Source: Streptomyces beigongshangae (GTDB lineage Bacteria; Actinomycetota; Actinomycetes; Streptomycetales; Streptomycetaceae). Taken from it: a stretch of 50,048 bases of DNA. The notes below the pieces were generated by a model. That model was not told where the DNA came from and ran no database searches. It was given only the letters and a program-made list of their open reading frames with translations. The stretch is taken from positions 65,112 to 115,159 of the forward strand of contig NZ_JAHKJW010000027.1 of assembly GCF_019710745.1 (NCBI RefSeq), written 5' to 3'. Made by a program: the position numbers and the translations under genes. Below, in pieces: positions 31,338-40,755 of the stretch (the first letter of the stretch is position 1; every line of letters starts with the position of its first letter).

Positions 31338-31500
31338 ACGTGCATGAGCCGCGGCCCTCAGGCCGACTAGATGAACCTAACGTACATGAGCACTGAGTTC
31401 ATGAACTCCGCCCCCAGGGCGTGTCGCTGAACCTGACGTCGGTCCGTCGCTTCTTCCTCGAGCGCGGACAGAGCGCCTACTGATGAACCTGACGTCAATC
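31338..31500. promoter_or_regulatory. Iteron region upstream of the winged-helix genes
   Basis: TGAACCTRACGT occurs at 31372, 31428 and 31484, exactly 56 bp apart. The first copy continues as ACGTACATGAGC, identical to the arm of the 70-bp palindrome, and a one-mismatch copy (ACGTGCATGAGC) lies at 31338. A 14-bp palindrome GAGTTCATGAACTC sits at 31395-31408. Regular spacing on one strand is typical of Rep or Par binding sites. Confidence 0.8.
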
Positions 31501-32157
31501 TGGTCGGTTCCTGTAACCGTGGTCACGGTTCTCAGGACGTGGGTACTCAGGCTTCATGAACTGTCTGCCCTGCTCTTAGGAACCGGGTGCACGATGGTAT
31601 GGACTGGGTGCCAGATCGCCGGATCTGGATGGAAAGCGCGTTTGTGCAGGTCAGAGTGCTCTCGACGCCAGCGCTCTCTTTAGTAAGTAGGACAGGCCGT
31701 CCCCGGCCCGGATTGCCACAAGCAGCGTGGCCCTCAACAGCAGTCGCGCACGGCATTTCCGAGCCCTCTGAGGGGCGGTCACATCCGTACCCGCTCTCAC
31801 CGGTCGGAAAAACTGCTGCCCCCTCCCCCGTCCTCAGCCCACGAAAGCACGCCACGACGCGGCCGCAGCCGAGGGATCACCCGCCACGTATGCCTCCGTC
31901 AGCCCTTACGAATCTCAGCCACGCTGTCTTGACAACGCCCAGCGAGCTGCAGCCGCCCGTCACCTCCAGCCCCCTCGGCGCACCGGAGGCCCCCAGGGGC
32001 CGATCCCTGGGCGCAGAGAGCCGCACTTCGCCTGCTGTGCACGATGTCGACTCGCCAGCGGGTGGTTATCTTGAGATGTTCGTCGTGTTGTCGCCTTGGA
32101 GGAGCAGGAGGTCGTAGACCGGACCGCCGGTTCGTTGTGGTACAGACCTGCACATTT
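31501..32157. other. Region without convincing genes
   Basis: Open frames exist on both strands but none has normal codon usage or family sequence. GGTACTCAGGCTTCATGAAC at 31542-31561 may be a further, weaker part of the iteron region. The rest shows nothing I can name. Confidence 0.4.
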
Positions 32158-32300
32158 TTACCCGAGACGCTCGTACAGGCTGCGGCTGAGGGTGGTGTCC
32201 GGGCTCATCAGGAGCGAGGACCACTGAGGGCTGATTAACTTGAGGAGCTCTGCACGGTACTGCCTGATTCCGCCACTGTGATCCGTGGAAGTGTCTGTGC
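32158..32300 (-). pseudogene. C-terminal fragment of an unknown gene directly downstream of the RHS toxin
   Basis: A reading frame without start codon encodes IRQYRAELLKLISP, QWSSLLMSPDTTLSRS and LYERLG, then a TAA stop at 32158-32160. The composition is protein-like and the frame is open back into the RHS stop region. Its place immediately after the toxin gene is where an immunity gene is expected, so it may be the tail of a deleted immunity gene. Confidence 0.4.
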
Positions 32301-32309
32301 CGAGGGCTG

Positions 32310-35300
32310 CTATACCGGGACCGGTACCGGGAAGCGGATCCCAGGAATCAGTGGGGCGTCCGGCATCAGTTTACGCTGGGCGATCTTTTCGTTGGCCTTC
32401 TCTTTGACGTCGTCCCTGGTCTTGTCGTCCTTGGCGATGTAGATGTGGCCTGCGGTGTTGCCCAGGCCCCACACGTAGACGGTGTCTGGGATGATCGAGT
32501 ACCAGTGGTTGTACACCTGGAATCCGTCGGCCCAGTCCTGTAATTCGGTGCTAGGCGTGATCGTAAGTCCGTAGTCGAAGCGCCAGATCAGCTCGTAGTC
32601 CTGGAGCTGCTCCTCCACCACGTACCACGTCGCGGGACCCGCCCAGCGCTTGCACTCGAAGTGGTTGCGTTCGGACGTCATGATGTCTATGCGGTAGCCA
32701 CCGAGCACTGGGCCGCGGATTCCGACTTCCCAATCGACGTTGTAGCTGATCTCCGTGTCCGCTCCCAGGGATTGGAGGAACTTGTCCATGAGGCCTTGGC
32801 GGCGGCGGTTGAGTTCGTGGATCGCCATCGCCTGACCGGCTGCTTCGCCCTGGCCCCTCTTCCAAAGGCCGACCAGCTTGGCCTGTTCGGCGTTCAGCTC
32901 ATCGGAGTCGAAACCGCCGCGCGTGCTCAAGCAGACCGTTCCTTGGAAGCACTTGCGATGGGACTCGATGCTATTGGTCCCGCTTGGGCAGCCGTCGCAG
33001 GTGACCAAGGGCGCGCGCAGGCCTGCCAGTAGTCCCGCGACGGTGTCGGCCACCGCCCAGGTGCCCTGCGGGTCGATCTTGTTCAGCGGGTCGTTGGCGG
33101 CGTAGGCGTAGGGGTTGTTGGCCCCGCTTCCGGCAGCGAGGACGGAGAGCGGGTCGCGCGTCGTGAAGCGGCCCAGTGTGGTGTCGTACTGGCGGACCCG
33201 CAGGTCCGCGCACGCGCCGTACATCAGCTCGCCCCGGTAGCCGAAGCGGGGGATCTCCGGTCGCAGTAGCGGTGGGCGGGTGGGCTGCTCGCCCGCGGGG
33301 GCGCCGAAGGGGTCATATGGTGTGTCCCAGGTCCAGGGCGCGGTCTGTTCCGTGTGGACTGCTGTCCCAAAGACGTCCCGTGCGAAGTTCACCGATCCGT
33401 GCGCCGAGGTCGCGAATGCGCGTCCGTGACCGTAGGTAAAGCGCGCGCTGGCTAGGTCCCGCCCGAGCGGAGCCGTGTCGTCCGCCTGCGGGACCTTGGT
33501 GCGCACCCGCTGGGTGAGGATCTGCGGCACGCTGTCGGGGCTCCACCGGTAGTCCACTGTGGTCTCCGGTGCGTGCTGATCGCCTGTGCTTACCGAGACG
33601 CACGCCAGCAGTTTGTCCCCGTCGTACGTGGTCCGGACGCGTTCCATCGCCCACGCACGGGTACGGACGGCCTCCCGGGGCGAGCCCAGACCGTCGTACT
33701 CAACGCGGTGCCGTACATCGCCGTCGTAGGCCTCACGCAGCCGTCCGGCGGGATCGTAGGTGTAGGCGACGCGCCGCCCTTCGGTTTCCAGCGCGAGCAG
33801 TTGGTCGGCGGCGTCGTACAAGAAGCGCGTGGCGGTGCTGCCGTCGACGACACTGGTGCGGTTGCCGACCAGGTCGTAGGCGAAGTGGGTCACCTTGGGC
33901 GGCGCCGTGCCGGAGCCCTGTATCGCGCGGACCAGTTGTCCCGCCGGGTCGTAAGCGTACGTCCAGCTCTCGTCACTATCCTCACGCCTGATGATGCGGT
34001 CGTCGGCGTTGCGGGCGAGCCGGGTACATGTGACCGGTACGCCCGCGCGGATCTCGGAGAAGTGGCACAGCAGCCCGCCGTCGTAGGCGTACTTGCGCAG
34101 CCAGCCGCCGGGCAGTTGCTCCGTGAGGAGCTTGCCGTCCGGGTCGACAGCGTAGACGGCTTCGCCTGCGGCCGAGTCGCGCATACCGACCAGATGGCCG
34201 TTCAGGTTGTAGCGGTACGTCACCTTCGCGCCATCCGGGTAACGCAGCGCGATCCGCTGTCCCGCCTTGTCGTAAGCCAAATGGAAGTCGGCGCCGTCCG
34301 GGCCGGTCACGGTGACCGGGCGACCTGCCTTGTCGTACGTGTACCGAGTGGCGCCACTCGCGTCCTGCATCGTCAGGCGACGGCCTGCCTTGTCGTAGGT
34401 GAAGCGGACTTCGCTGCCGTCCTCGGCGTACCGGCGTACCAGTCGACCCGCCTCGTCATACTCCATTCGCACAGTACGGCCTGACGGCTCGATGACCGCC
34501 GTGAGCCGGCCCGCGACGTCGTATTCGCGGCGGGTGCGCCGCCCCAGCGGGTCGGTGCGCGAGGTGCGTCGTCCCGCCGCGTCGTGGGTGTAGCGGGCGA
34601 CGGCACCCTTGGCGTCGGTGATCGAGGTGAGGTTACCGACCGCGTCGTATGTCAAGCGCGTCACGCCACCACGCGGGTCGGTGATCCGGATGAGCCGTCC
34701 GCCATTGTCGAAGGCGCGCCTGGTTACAGCGCCGCCCGGCTCGATGATCTGTGTCCTGTCGCCGCGCGCGTCGTAGGCGTAGCGGGTGATGAAGCCACGC
34801 GGATTGGTGACGGCGATCAACCGCCCTTTCTGGTACGCCCACCGGGTTAACAGGTCCGCCGGAGAGATCCTCGCGATGAGCCGGCCGTCACTGTCATGGG
34901 TGTAGCGGGTCCGGCCGCCCTCGGGATCCACTCTCTCGACGACCCGCCCTGCCCGGTCACGCTGGAATTCGGTACGCCTGCCCAACGCGTCGACTACAGC
35001 GTGCAGGTGGCCGCCGCCGGTGAAGATCTGGGTGGTCCGGGCACCCGCAGGATTCGTCACGACGATTCTGCGGTGCTCGTCCTCGTAGCGGGTACTCTGC
35101 ACGGCGCCAGCCGGATCGGTGAGGGTGATCAGGCGGTCACCGAGGTCGTAGGTGTAGTGCCAGGCGGTGCCATCGGGCCCGGTGATCACCAGGGGGTTGC
35201 CGCGGGCGTCCCATTCAGTGGTGGTCGTTCCTTCCAGTCCCTCCTCTTTGATGCAGCGCCCGTCGGAGTCGTAGGTGTACTGGATAGTCCCTGTCGGATC

Positions 35301-36932
35301 GTTGGTCTCAATGATCCTGCCGAGAACGTCACGGGTAGCTGTGGTCTCAGTGCCATCGGGCAGCGTCACCGAGGAAAGCCTGCCGGAGTCGTCGTAGGCG
35401 AACCGGGTCCGGGCGCCGAGCCGGTCGACGCGCTCGGTCATACGGCCGGCCTCGTCGTAGCCGAGGGTTTCGACGGCGCCGACCGGGTCGGTGACAGACA
35501 GTCTGCGGCCCGCTGAGGAGTAGCGGTACTGGGTGGTAGCGTCTGCCGCATCCATCACTTGTAGTATGCGTCCCGCCCGGTCGTACTTGTAACGGATCGT
35601 CTCCCCGGACGGCGTCGTGACCCGCACAAGCCGTCCGGCGGCATCGTAGGCGTATTCCGTCCTGCCCCCGGTCGCATCGGTGGCCGCTACGAGCAGGCGC
35701 CGCGCATTGTACTCCCAGCGCTGCGTTCCTTGGTCGGGATCCCGTCTGCTCGTCACGAGCCCGCCCTTGACGGTGTAGCGGGTACGGGCACCGGAGGGAT
35801 CCGTGACGGTGACCGGTAAGCGGCTTGCCCCGATGTACTCGTAGTTGGTGACCCCTCCCGTGGGGTCGGTCCGGCGGACGACGCGTCGCTTGTCGTCATA
35901 CACGTAGCGTGTGGCGGAGCCACCCCAGACTTCCACGCGGAGGTTACCGTCCGCATCGTACTCCCGCTCCAGCCGGGTACCGCCCGCGGTCATCCCTTCA
36001 ACGAAGCGGCCATTTTGGTCGTAGGCGATGCTGACTGTGTTACCCAGCGCATCGGTAACCCCGGACACGCGAGCCATACGGTCATGCTGGAAGAACGACC
36101 GGCCCCCCGAGGGCCGGGCCGTGACATCGGTACGTCCGTTCTCCGAGTGGTACATGAACTGGACACCGCCTGCCCCGGCGAGTTGCTGCTCGGTGACCCG
36201 GCGCACGTCGTCGTAGGAGTTGATGATCAGCCGGATGTCATCGGCCTCACGCACGCTCGTCAGCAGGCCGTCATCGTCCGTGTCGTAATGCAGGACCGCG
36301 CCGTCGGATCCGGTGACTGCCACCAGGTCGGAGCCGGAGTACGCATAGGCCACCTCGCGCCCGTCGTCGGCGGTGACTTTCGAGAGCAGGCCACCCGCCC
36401 CGTACGAGAGATCAAACCGCAGCCCTGCCGAGTGGACGACCATGACGACCCGCCCCTCATCGTCGTATCGCAACTCCACCCGTCGCCCCTCGGCCGCCAA
36501 GGACAGCAACCTGCCATCCTCAGAAAAGTGCCACCGCTCCCCCGCGAAGAAGCAGAGGGTGAAACTTCCGTCGTCCTCGCGGTGCAAGTCTGCGTCGAGG
36601 TCCTGTGGGCGCCGGTAGTCTCCGTCGTCCCCCGGTACAAAGGAGAGGACCCGTCCGCCGCGGTCGTGGAAGCGGACAGCGCCCTCCGCTGCTGATTCCA
36701 GCCGCATGGAGTATGTGAACGTCCAGCCACGCCCCAGCACCCCGCCCCGTTTCGTGCGCGAGTTGTAAGTACGTGCCCAGGTGAGCAGCCTGTCGTGGGT
36801 CACCAGGTCGACGTCCGTGCGCGTGTAGTTGCCCGTCGCCGTCTGCACACCGTCCCCGGCGAACGCATAACCAGGACAGCGCCCCAGCGTCTCCGCCACC
36901 GGCCGGTCGAAGAATGAAGACTCGGTACTCAT
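32310..36932 (-). CDS. RHS polymorphic toxin with a C-terminal PD-(D/E)XK nuclease-like domain
   Basis: The 1540-residue protein starts MSTESSFFDRP (ATG at 36932 after a GGGGGG box; ATGs at 36944 and 36950 are in frame). It has an N-terminal RHS entry domain (DGVQTATGNYTRTDVDLV), then dozens of RYxYDxxGR-type repeats that form the cocoon shell, and the core motif with RVRQYDTTLGRFTTRDPL and PYAYAANDPLNKIDPQG near 1280. The unique C-terminal part (about 1290-1540) has Asp1416, Glu1426 and Lys1428 in RIDIMTSERNHFECKRW, the D-x9-ExK signature of PD-(D/E)XK nucleases. No secretion signal is visible. No intact immunity gene follows. The repeats show no frameshift, so it is probably functional. Confidence 0.88.
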   Translation of the reverse strand: MSTESSFFDRPVAETLGRCPGYAFAGDGVQTATGNYTRTDVDLVTHDRLLTWARTYNSRTKRGGVLGRGWTFTYSMRLESAAEGAVRFHDRGGRVLSFVPGDDGDYRRPQDLDADLHREDDGSFTLCFFAGERWHFSEDGRLLSLAAEGRRVELRYDDEGRVVMVVHSAGLRFDLSYGAGGLLSKVTADDGREVAYAYSGSDLVAVTGSDGAVLHYDTDDDGLLTSVREADDIRLIINSYDDVRRVTEQQLAGAGGVQFMYHSENGRTDVTARPSGGRSFFQHDRMARVSGVTDALGNTVSIAYDQNGRFVEGMTAGGTRLEREYDADGNLRVEVWGGSATRYVYDDKRRVVRRTDPTGGVTNYEYIGASRLPVTVTDPSGARTRYTVKGGLVTSRRDPDQGTQRWEYNARRLLVAATDATGGRTEYAYDAAGRLVRVTTPSGETIRYKYDRAGRILQVMDAADATTQYRYSSAGRRLSVTDPVGAVETLGYDEAGRMTERVDRLGARTRFAYDDSGRLSSVTLPDGTETTATRDVLGRIIETNDPTGTIQYTYDSDGRCIKEEGLEGTTTTEWDARGNPLVITGPDGTAWHYTYDLGDRLITLTDPAGAVQSTRYEDEHRRIVVTNPAGARTTQIFTGGGHLHAVVDALGRRTEFQRDRAGRVVERVDPEGGRTRYTHDSDGRLIARISPADLLTRWAYQKGRLIAVTNPRGFITRYAYDARGDRTQIIEPGGAVTRRAFDNGGRLIRITDPRGGVTRLTYDAVGNLTSITDAKGAVARYTHDAAGRRTSRTDPLGRRTRREYDVAGRLTAVIEPSGRTVRMEYDEAGRLVRRYAEDGSEVRFTYDKAGRRLTMQDASGATRYTYDKAGRPVTVTGPDGADFHLAYDKAGQRIALRYPDGAKVTYRYNLNGHLVGMRDSAAGEAVYAVDPDGKLLTEQLPGGWLRKYAYDGGLLCHFSEIRAGVPVTCTRLARNADDRIIRREDSDESWTYAYDPAGQLVRAIQGSGTAPPKVTHFAYDLVGNRTSVVDGSTATRFLYDAADQLLALETEGRRVAYTYDPAGRLREAYDGDVRHRVEYDGLGSPREAVRTRAWAMERVRTTYDGDKLLACVSVSTGDQHAPETTVDYRWSPDSVPQILTQRVRTKVPQADDTAPLGRDLASARFTYGHGRAFATSAHGSVNFARDVFGTAVHTEQTAPWTWDTPYDPFGAPAGEQPTRPPLLRPEIPRFGYRGELMYGACADLRVRQYDTTLGRFTTRDPLSVLAAGSGANNPYAYAANDPLNKIDPQGTWAVADTVAGLLAGLRAPLVTCDGCPSGTNSIESHRKCFQGTVCLSTRGGFDSDELNAEQAKLVGLWKRGQGEAAGQAMAIHELNRRRQGLMDKFLQSLGADTEISYNVDWEVGIRGPVLGGYRIDIMTSERNHFECKRWAGPATWYVVEEQLQDYELIWRFDYGLTITPSTELQDWADGFQVYNHWYSIIPDTVYVWGLGNTAGHIYIAKDDKTRDDVKEKANEKIAQRKLMPDAPLIPGIRFPVPVPV

Positions 36933-37097
36933 ACTGCCCCCCATATACATGCGGTGGCACCCGGTTCCGCGCGTTCCATCCTGACCACTCGGGTTCACTC
37001 GTTGTACCCCTCAATCCAGCCGACGTACTCGGGTCTGTCAGAACAAGCGGCTCTTCCAAGAGTTTCGTAGGCGTTGATCGTTCTGACGATTGGCCAC

Positions 37098-37490
37098 ATG
37101 ACTCGGACTGCCGGTGTCAGGCTGGCGGTGTGTGACGTCACCATCGACAAACTGCTGCCCCGGCTGGCGGGGTTACGAGTTGAGCGGGTGAGCACCGGCC
37201 CGGAGACCGTGAGAATCACCGCTTTCACCAGGGAAGATGCGCGCCGTGCGTGCCCAGGGTGTGGTCAGGAGTCGAACTGGGTGCACTCGCGGTATGTACG
37301 TCACGTCGCGGACGAGTCGATCGGTGGGCGGCCCGTGGTGATCGATCTTTCGGTGCGGCGGCTGTACTGCGAAAACGCGGACTGTCCGAGGACAACGTTC
37401 GTCGAGCAGGTTAGCGGGCTGACGGAGCGATATCAGCGCAGGACGCCGGCGCTGCGGAAGATAGTGCCGAAGCCTTGCGTGACCTGCTGA
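37098..37490 (+). pseudogene. ISL3-family transposase, N-terminal fragment
   Basis: The frame encodes the zinc-ribbon N-terminal domain of ISL3 transposases: CPGCGQESNWVHSRYVR, then CENADCPRTTFVEQVSGL. The catalytic domain is absent: after about 125 residues the frame ends and another transposase fragment takes over. It is joined to the next element without intervening DNA. Confidence 0.8.
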
Positions 37491-38722
37491 TATCGCTGGC
37501 ACTTCCGCGGTTCGACGGGCGGATCGTGCTCACGGTGGACGTCTCGCCGTGGCTGCGGTCGGATGCCTCCTGCTCGCCGGAGCGGCTGTTCTGCCTGGTC
37601 CACGGCCGCAACGGCCGCTCGTCGGACCACGTGGTGCCGGGCTGGCCGTACTCGTTCGTTGCCGCGCTCACCCCGGACCGCACCTCGTGGACGCAGGTGC
37701 TGGATGTGGTCCGGCTGGCGCCCGCCGACGACGCCGCGGCCGTGACGGCCGGCCAGCTGCGGGCCGTGGTCGAGCGCCTGGTCGCGGTCGGCCAGTGGCA
37801 GTGCGGGGACCCCCCGCACATCCTGGTCGTGATGGATGCGGGATATGACGTGATGCGGCTGCCCTGGGTGCTGCGTGATCTGCCCGTCGAGCTCGTCGGG
37901 CGCCTGCGCTCCGACCGGGTCCTGCGGATGCCGAAGCCGCCGCGCATCTACGACCCCAGGGGCGGCCGACCGCCAAAGCACGGGCCGGAGTTCCGCCTGG
38001 CGAAGCCGGAGACCTGGCCGGAACCGGCGGTGCTCACGGTGAACGACACCTCCCGCTACGGCAAAGCCGAAGCCCGCGCCTGGGACCGGGTCCATCCCCG
38101 GCTCACCCACCGCTCGGCCTGGCTCGACCTGAACGGAGAACTTCCGCTCGTCGAAGGCACGTTGATCCGCCTCAAAGTCGAGCGCCTTCCCGGTGACCGT
38201 GACGCGCCACCGGTCTGGCTGTGGTCCTCCGCGACCGGAGCCGCCCCGGACGACGTCGACTTCGTCTGGTCCTGCTACCTGCGCAGATTCGACCTGGAGC
38301 ACACGTTCCGCCTGTTCAAGCAGTCTCTGGGCTGGACGCGACCCCGGCTGCGCGACCCTCAGGCCGCGGACCGGTGGACCTGGCTCGTCGTCGCAGCCCA
38401 CACCCAGCTCCGCCTCGCGCTGCCGCTGGCAGCCGATCAGCGCAAGCCCTGGGAGAAGACCACCCGCCCCGGCACCGCACTCACCCCAACCCGGGTGCGG
38501 CGATGGTTCAGGAACATCCGCCCTCGCCTCGGCAGTCCCGCCCGCGCACCCAAACCTGCCCGCCCCGGCCCCGGCAGACCGCCTGGACTCCCCAACCGGC
38601 AGCGGCCCACCCGCTACGACGTGGGGAAAACCCTCAAGCGCCCCGAGACCTTGACCGAACGCGATCGAAACAGATCGCAGCGATCACAACCCACAACACA
38701 GAGAGTGACCAATCCAGGTTAA
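37468..38722 (+). pseudogene. NF041680-type transposase, N-terminally truncated
   Basis: The frame begins inside the protein at EALRDLLISLALPRFDG and then has the catalytic domain: LTVDVSPWLRSDASCSPERLFC, VVMDAGYDVMRLPW, HRSAWLD and RRFDLEHTFRLFKQSLGW, as in the NF041680 transposase group common in Streptomyces. The N-terminal 60-80 residues are missing, replaced by the ISL3 fragment. The C-terminus looks complete. Confidence 0.85.
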
Positions 38723-38733
38723 GGAACAAGATT

Positions 38734-38747
38734 AAGGGCTGTCCCGT
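38734..38747. repeat. IS end-like sequence GGGCTGTCCCGTAA
   Basis: It matches the probable end of the IS5-family element at 16208 apart from the third base. It marks another insertion boundary next to the NF041680-type fragment; no corresponding element can be traced behind it. Confidence 0.4.
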
Positions 38748-38836
38748 AAGCAATTTTCGACCGGTTGCGGCAGTGCCTCGCGCGCGGGCGACTGGGCCCT
38801 GATGGCAGGATGATCGCCCCGACGATTCTGGGGGCC

Positions 38837-39256
38837 ATGTCCGTGCACACGCCTGCTGACTACCTCGAACTGGCGCATGCCGAGAGTGACAGTGCCGTAC
38901 TGCACCGACTCGCACGGTGTCCGTACCCCTTCGTATGGCAGGCGCTCGCCGCCAATCCCGCCACGGCGCCTGGCACTCTGCTGGAACTGAGCACGGCGCA
39001 AGACAGCGCCTGGAACGACAACAGGCTCCTTCGGCTGCTGGCGGAGCATCCGAGTGCGGACCGCGCGGTGCTGCGAGGCGTCCGTGATGCCGTGGCGGCG
39101 AAGCTCGCCGAAGGTGAGCGGCCCTATGCCGCTGTGCTCGCGCTGGCTGGGCGGACGGAACTTGCGGCGGCGGAAGTGCGACAACTCGGGACTCTCCGTG
39201 GGGCTTCTGCGTGTCTGCGCGGTCAGCTGGACCGGCACCTCGGGCTCCGTACCTGA
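38837..39256 (+). CDS. Hypothetical helical-repeat protein (LRV-like)
   Basis: The 139-residue protein consists of short alpha-helical units: YLELAHAESDSAVLHRLARCP, PFVWQALAANPATAPGTLLE, NRLLRLLAEHPSADRAVLRG. The pattern resembles leucine-rich-variant repeats. No catalytic residue is visible. I chose the ATG at 38837; an in-frame ATG at 38810 precedes it. The gene lies as an island between insertion-sequence fragments and may be cargo or a survivor. Confidence 0.6.
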   Translation: MSVHTPADYLELAHAESDSAVLHRLARCPYPFVWQALAANPATAPGTLLELSTAQDSAWNDNRLLRLLAEHPSADRAVLRGVRDAVAAKLAEGERPYAAVLALAGRTELAAAEVRQLGTLRGASACLRGQLDRHLGLRT

Positions 39257-39298
39257 CCCATACCCGTCCCGGTCGACTCCAGGTGAAACGATCTTGGT

Positions 39299-39838
39299 GT
39301 GACTGCAGTGATCACGGCGTCGGTGCCGTCCTGGATAGGTCCCTTCACCGGGCTGAGCCCGCGCTGCTTCCGCAGGCTGGTGACCGCCGTGCGGCGCGAG
39401 ACCGATGCCGAACTTCAGCGTGGCGGCCCTGGGGGCTCCCACTGGAGGATCGCATTCTGCTTGTCATGGCCTACTGGCGCACGGACTTGACCATGCGCCA
39501 GATCGCCCCGCTGTTCGGCATCTCGAAATCGGCCGCAGACCGGATCATCGACCACCTCGGGCCGCTGCTCGCACTCTAGCCCCGCAAGCGGTTCGCGAAG
39601 GACACCGTTCTGATCGTGGACGGCACCCTGGTTCCCACCCGTGACCACACGATCGCAGAGCAGTCCAAGAACTACCGCTATTCCACGGCCCATCAGGTGG
39701 TCATCGACGCCGGCACCCGCCTGGTCGTCGTGGTCGGCCGGCCCCTACCGGGAAACCGGCACGACTCCCGCGGCTGGGAAGAATCCGGGGCCAAGGCCGC
39801 CATCGGCAAGACGATGACCATCGCAGACGGCGGCTACG
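39299..39838 (+). pseudogene. IS5-family transposase remnant
   Basis: A relative of the transposase at 16272. It starts TAVITASVPSWIGPFTGLSP, loses frame near 39400, continues as WGLPLEDRILLVMAYWRTDL, hits a TAG at 39577-39579, and then runs IVDGTLVPTRDHTIAEQSKN up to the Asp motif TIADGGY. There it is cut by IS3-family sequence. The third catalytic residue is therefore missing. Confidence 0.88.
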
Positions 39839-40594
39839 TAAGTGATGTCGCCGCACCACGTGGTGTCCAGCGTGTCCGCGGTGAAGTCGCACATCACCAG
39901 GTCAGGCGCGGGCGGCGCGGCCGGGTCCGCGATCGTCGTCCGTTTCTTCTCCCGCAGGTGACGGCCGACGATGTGGTTGATCCGCATCAGCCGGCTGACG
40001 CGCTTGCGATTAAGCCTCCGTCCCCTCGCACGCAGTTCAGCATGGACGCGCGGGGCGCCGTAGGCGCCATTGTGTGCGGCGTGGATGGCGCGGATCTCGC
40101 TCACGGTCCGCTTCTCCTCGGCCCGGCGCTCGGCTCGGGCCTGCTCGGTGGCCAGGTGCCGGTAGTAGCCGGCCCGGGAGGCCCCGAGCACCCGGCAGAT
40201 CCGCTTGACGCCGAAGTCGGCGCGGTGGTCGGAGATGAAGGCCCAGCGGCGGGGGCTCACTTCACCTCCCGGGCGAAACAGGCGGCTGCCCGGCGCAGGA
40301 TCTCGCGCTCCAGGTGCCACTCCTTCTCCGCCCGCAGCCGGGCCGGCTCCCCCTCCGGGCTCACGCTGCCATCGCGGCTCACGGGCGCAGCCTGGGCCTC
40401 GTCCTTGCGTACCCGCGTTCGCAGCGACTCCGCGGTGAGCCGAGATCAGCGGCCACCGCCGCATACGTCCGCTTCCCGGCGGCGGCGCGATGGAGCGCGA
40501 CGGCATCCTTCCTGAACTCCTCCGGATACGGAGACTTGCGTCCCACCTGGCCATCCCTCCCTGGACCATCAAGATCCATTGTCAGGGTGTCCAC
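39839..40594 (-). pseudogene. IS3-family transposase remnant (orfA and start of orfB)
   Basis: orfA is recognisable by YPEEFRKDAVALHRAA near 40540-40500 and by a shifted frame that encodes the leucine-zipper end. orfB begins with the HTH part (VKRICRVLGASRAGYYRH) and NGAYGAPRVHAELRARG, and stops at the beginning of the catalytic core, CDFTADTLDTTWCGDITYV, at the IS5 junction. Two breaks of frame show decay. Confidence 0.85.
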
Positions 40595-40755
40595 TCCGAA
40601 GGATCAGCCTCAGGCGACGCCTACACCCTCGACCCGAGCAATGCCTGGTTCAAGGCGTGTGACCCGTCCAAGGCCACAATCGTCTGCACGATGGCCAAGC
40701 CGTAGCAGGTAATCCTTGACGGTCCCCGCCCGGATCCGGACGGGGACCGCTTTGG

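Noticed and set aside
31587..32117. 176-residue plus-strand frame next to the iterons
   Set aside because: Ser/Pro-rich with irregular codon usage and no ribosome-binding site; probably non-coding.
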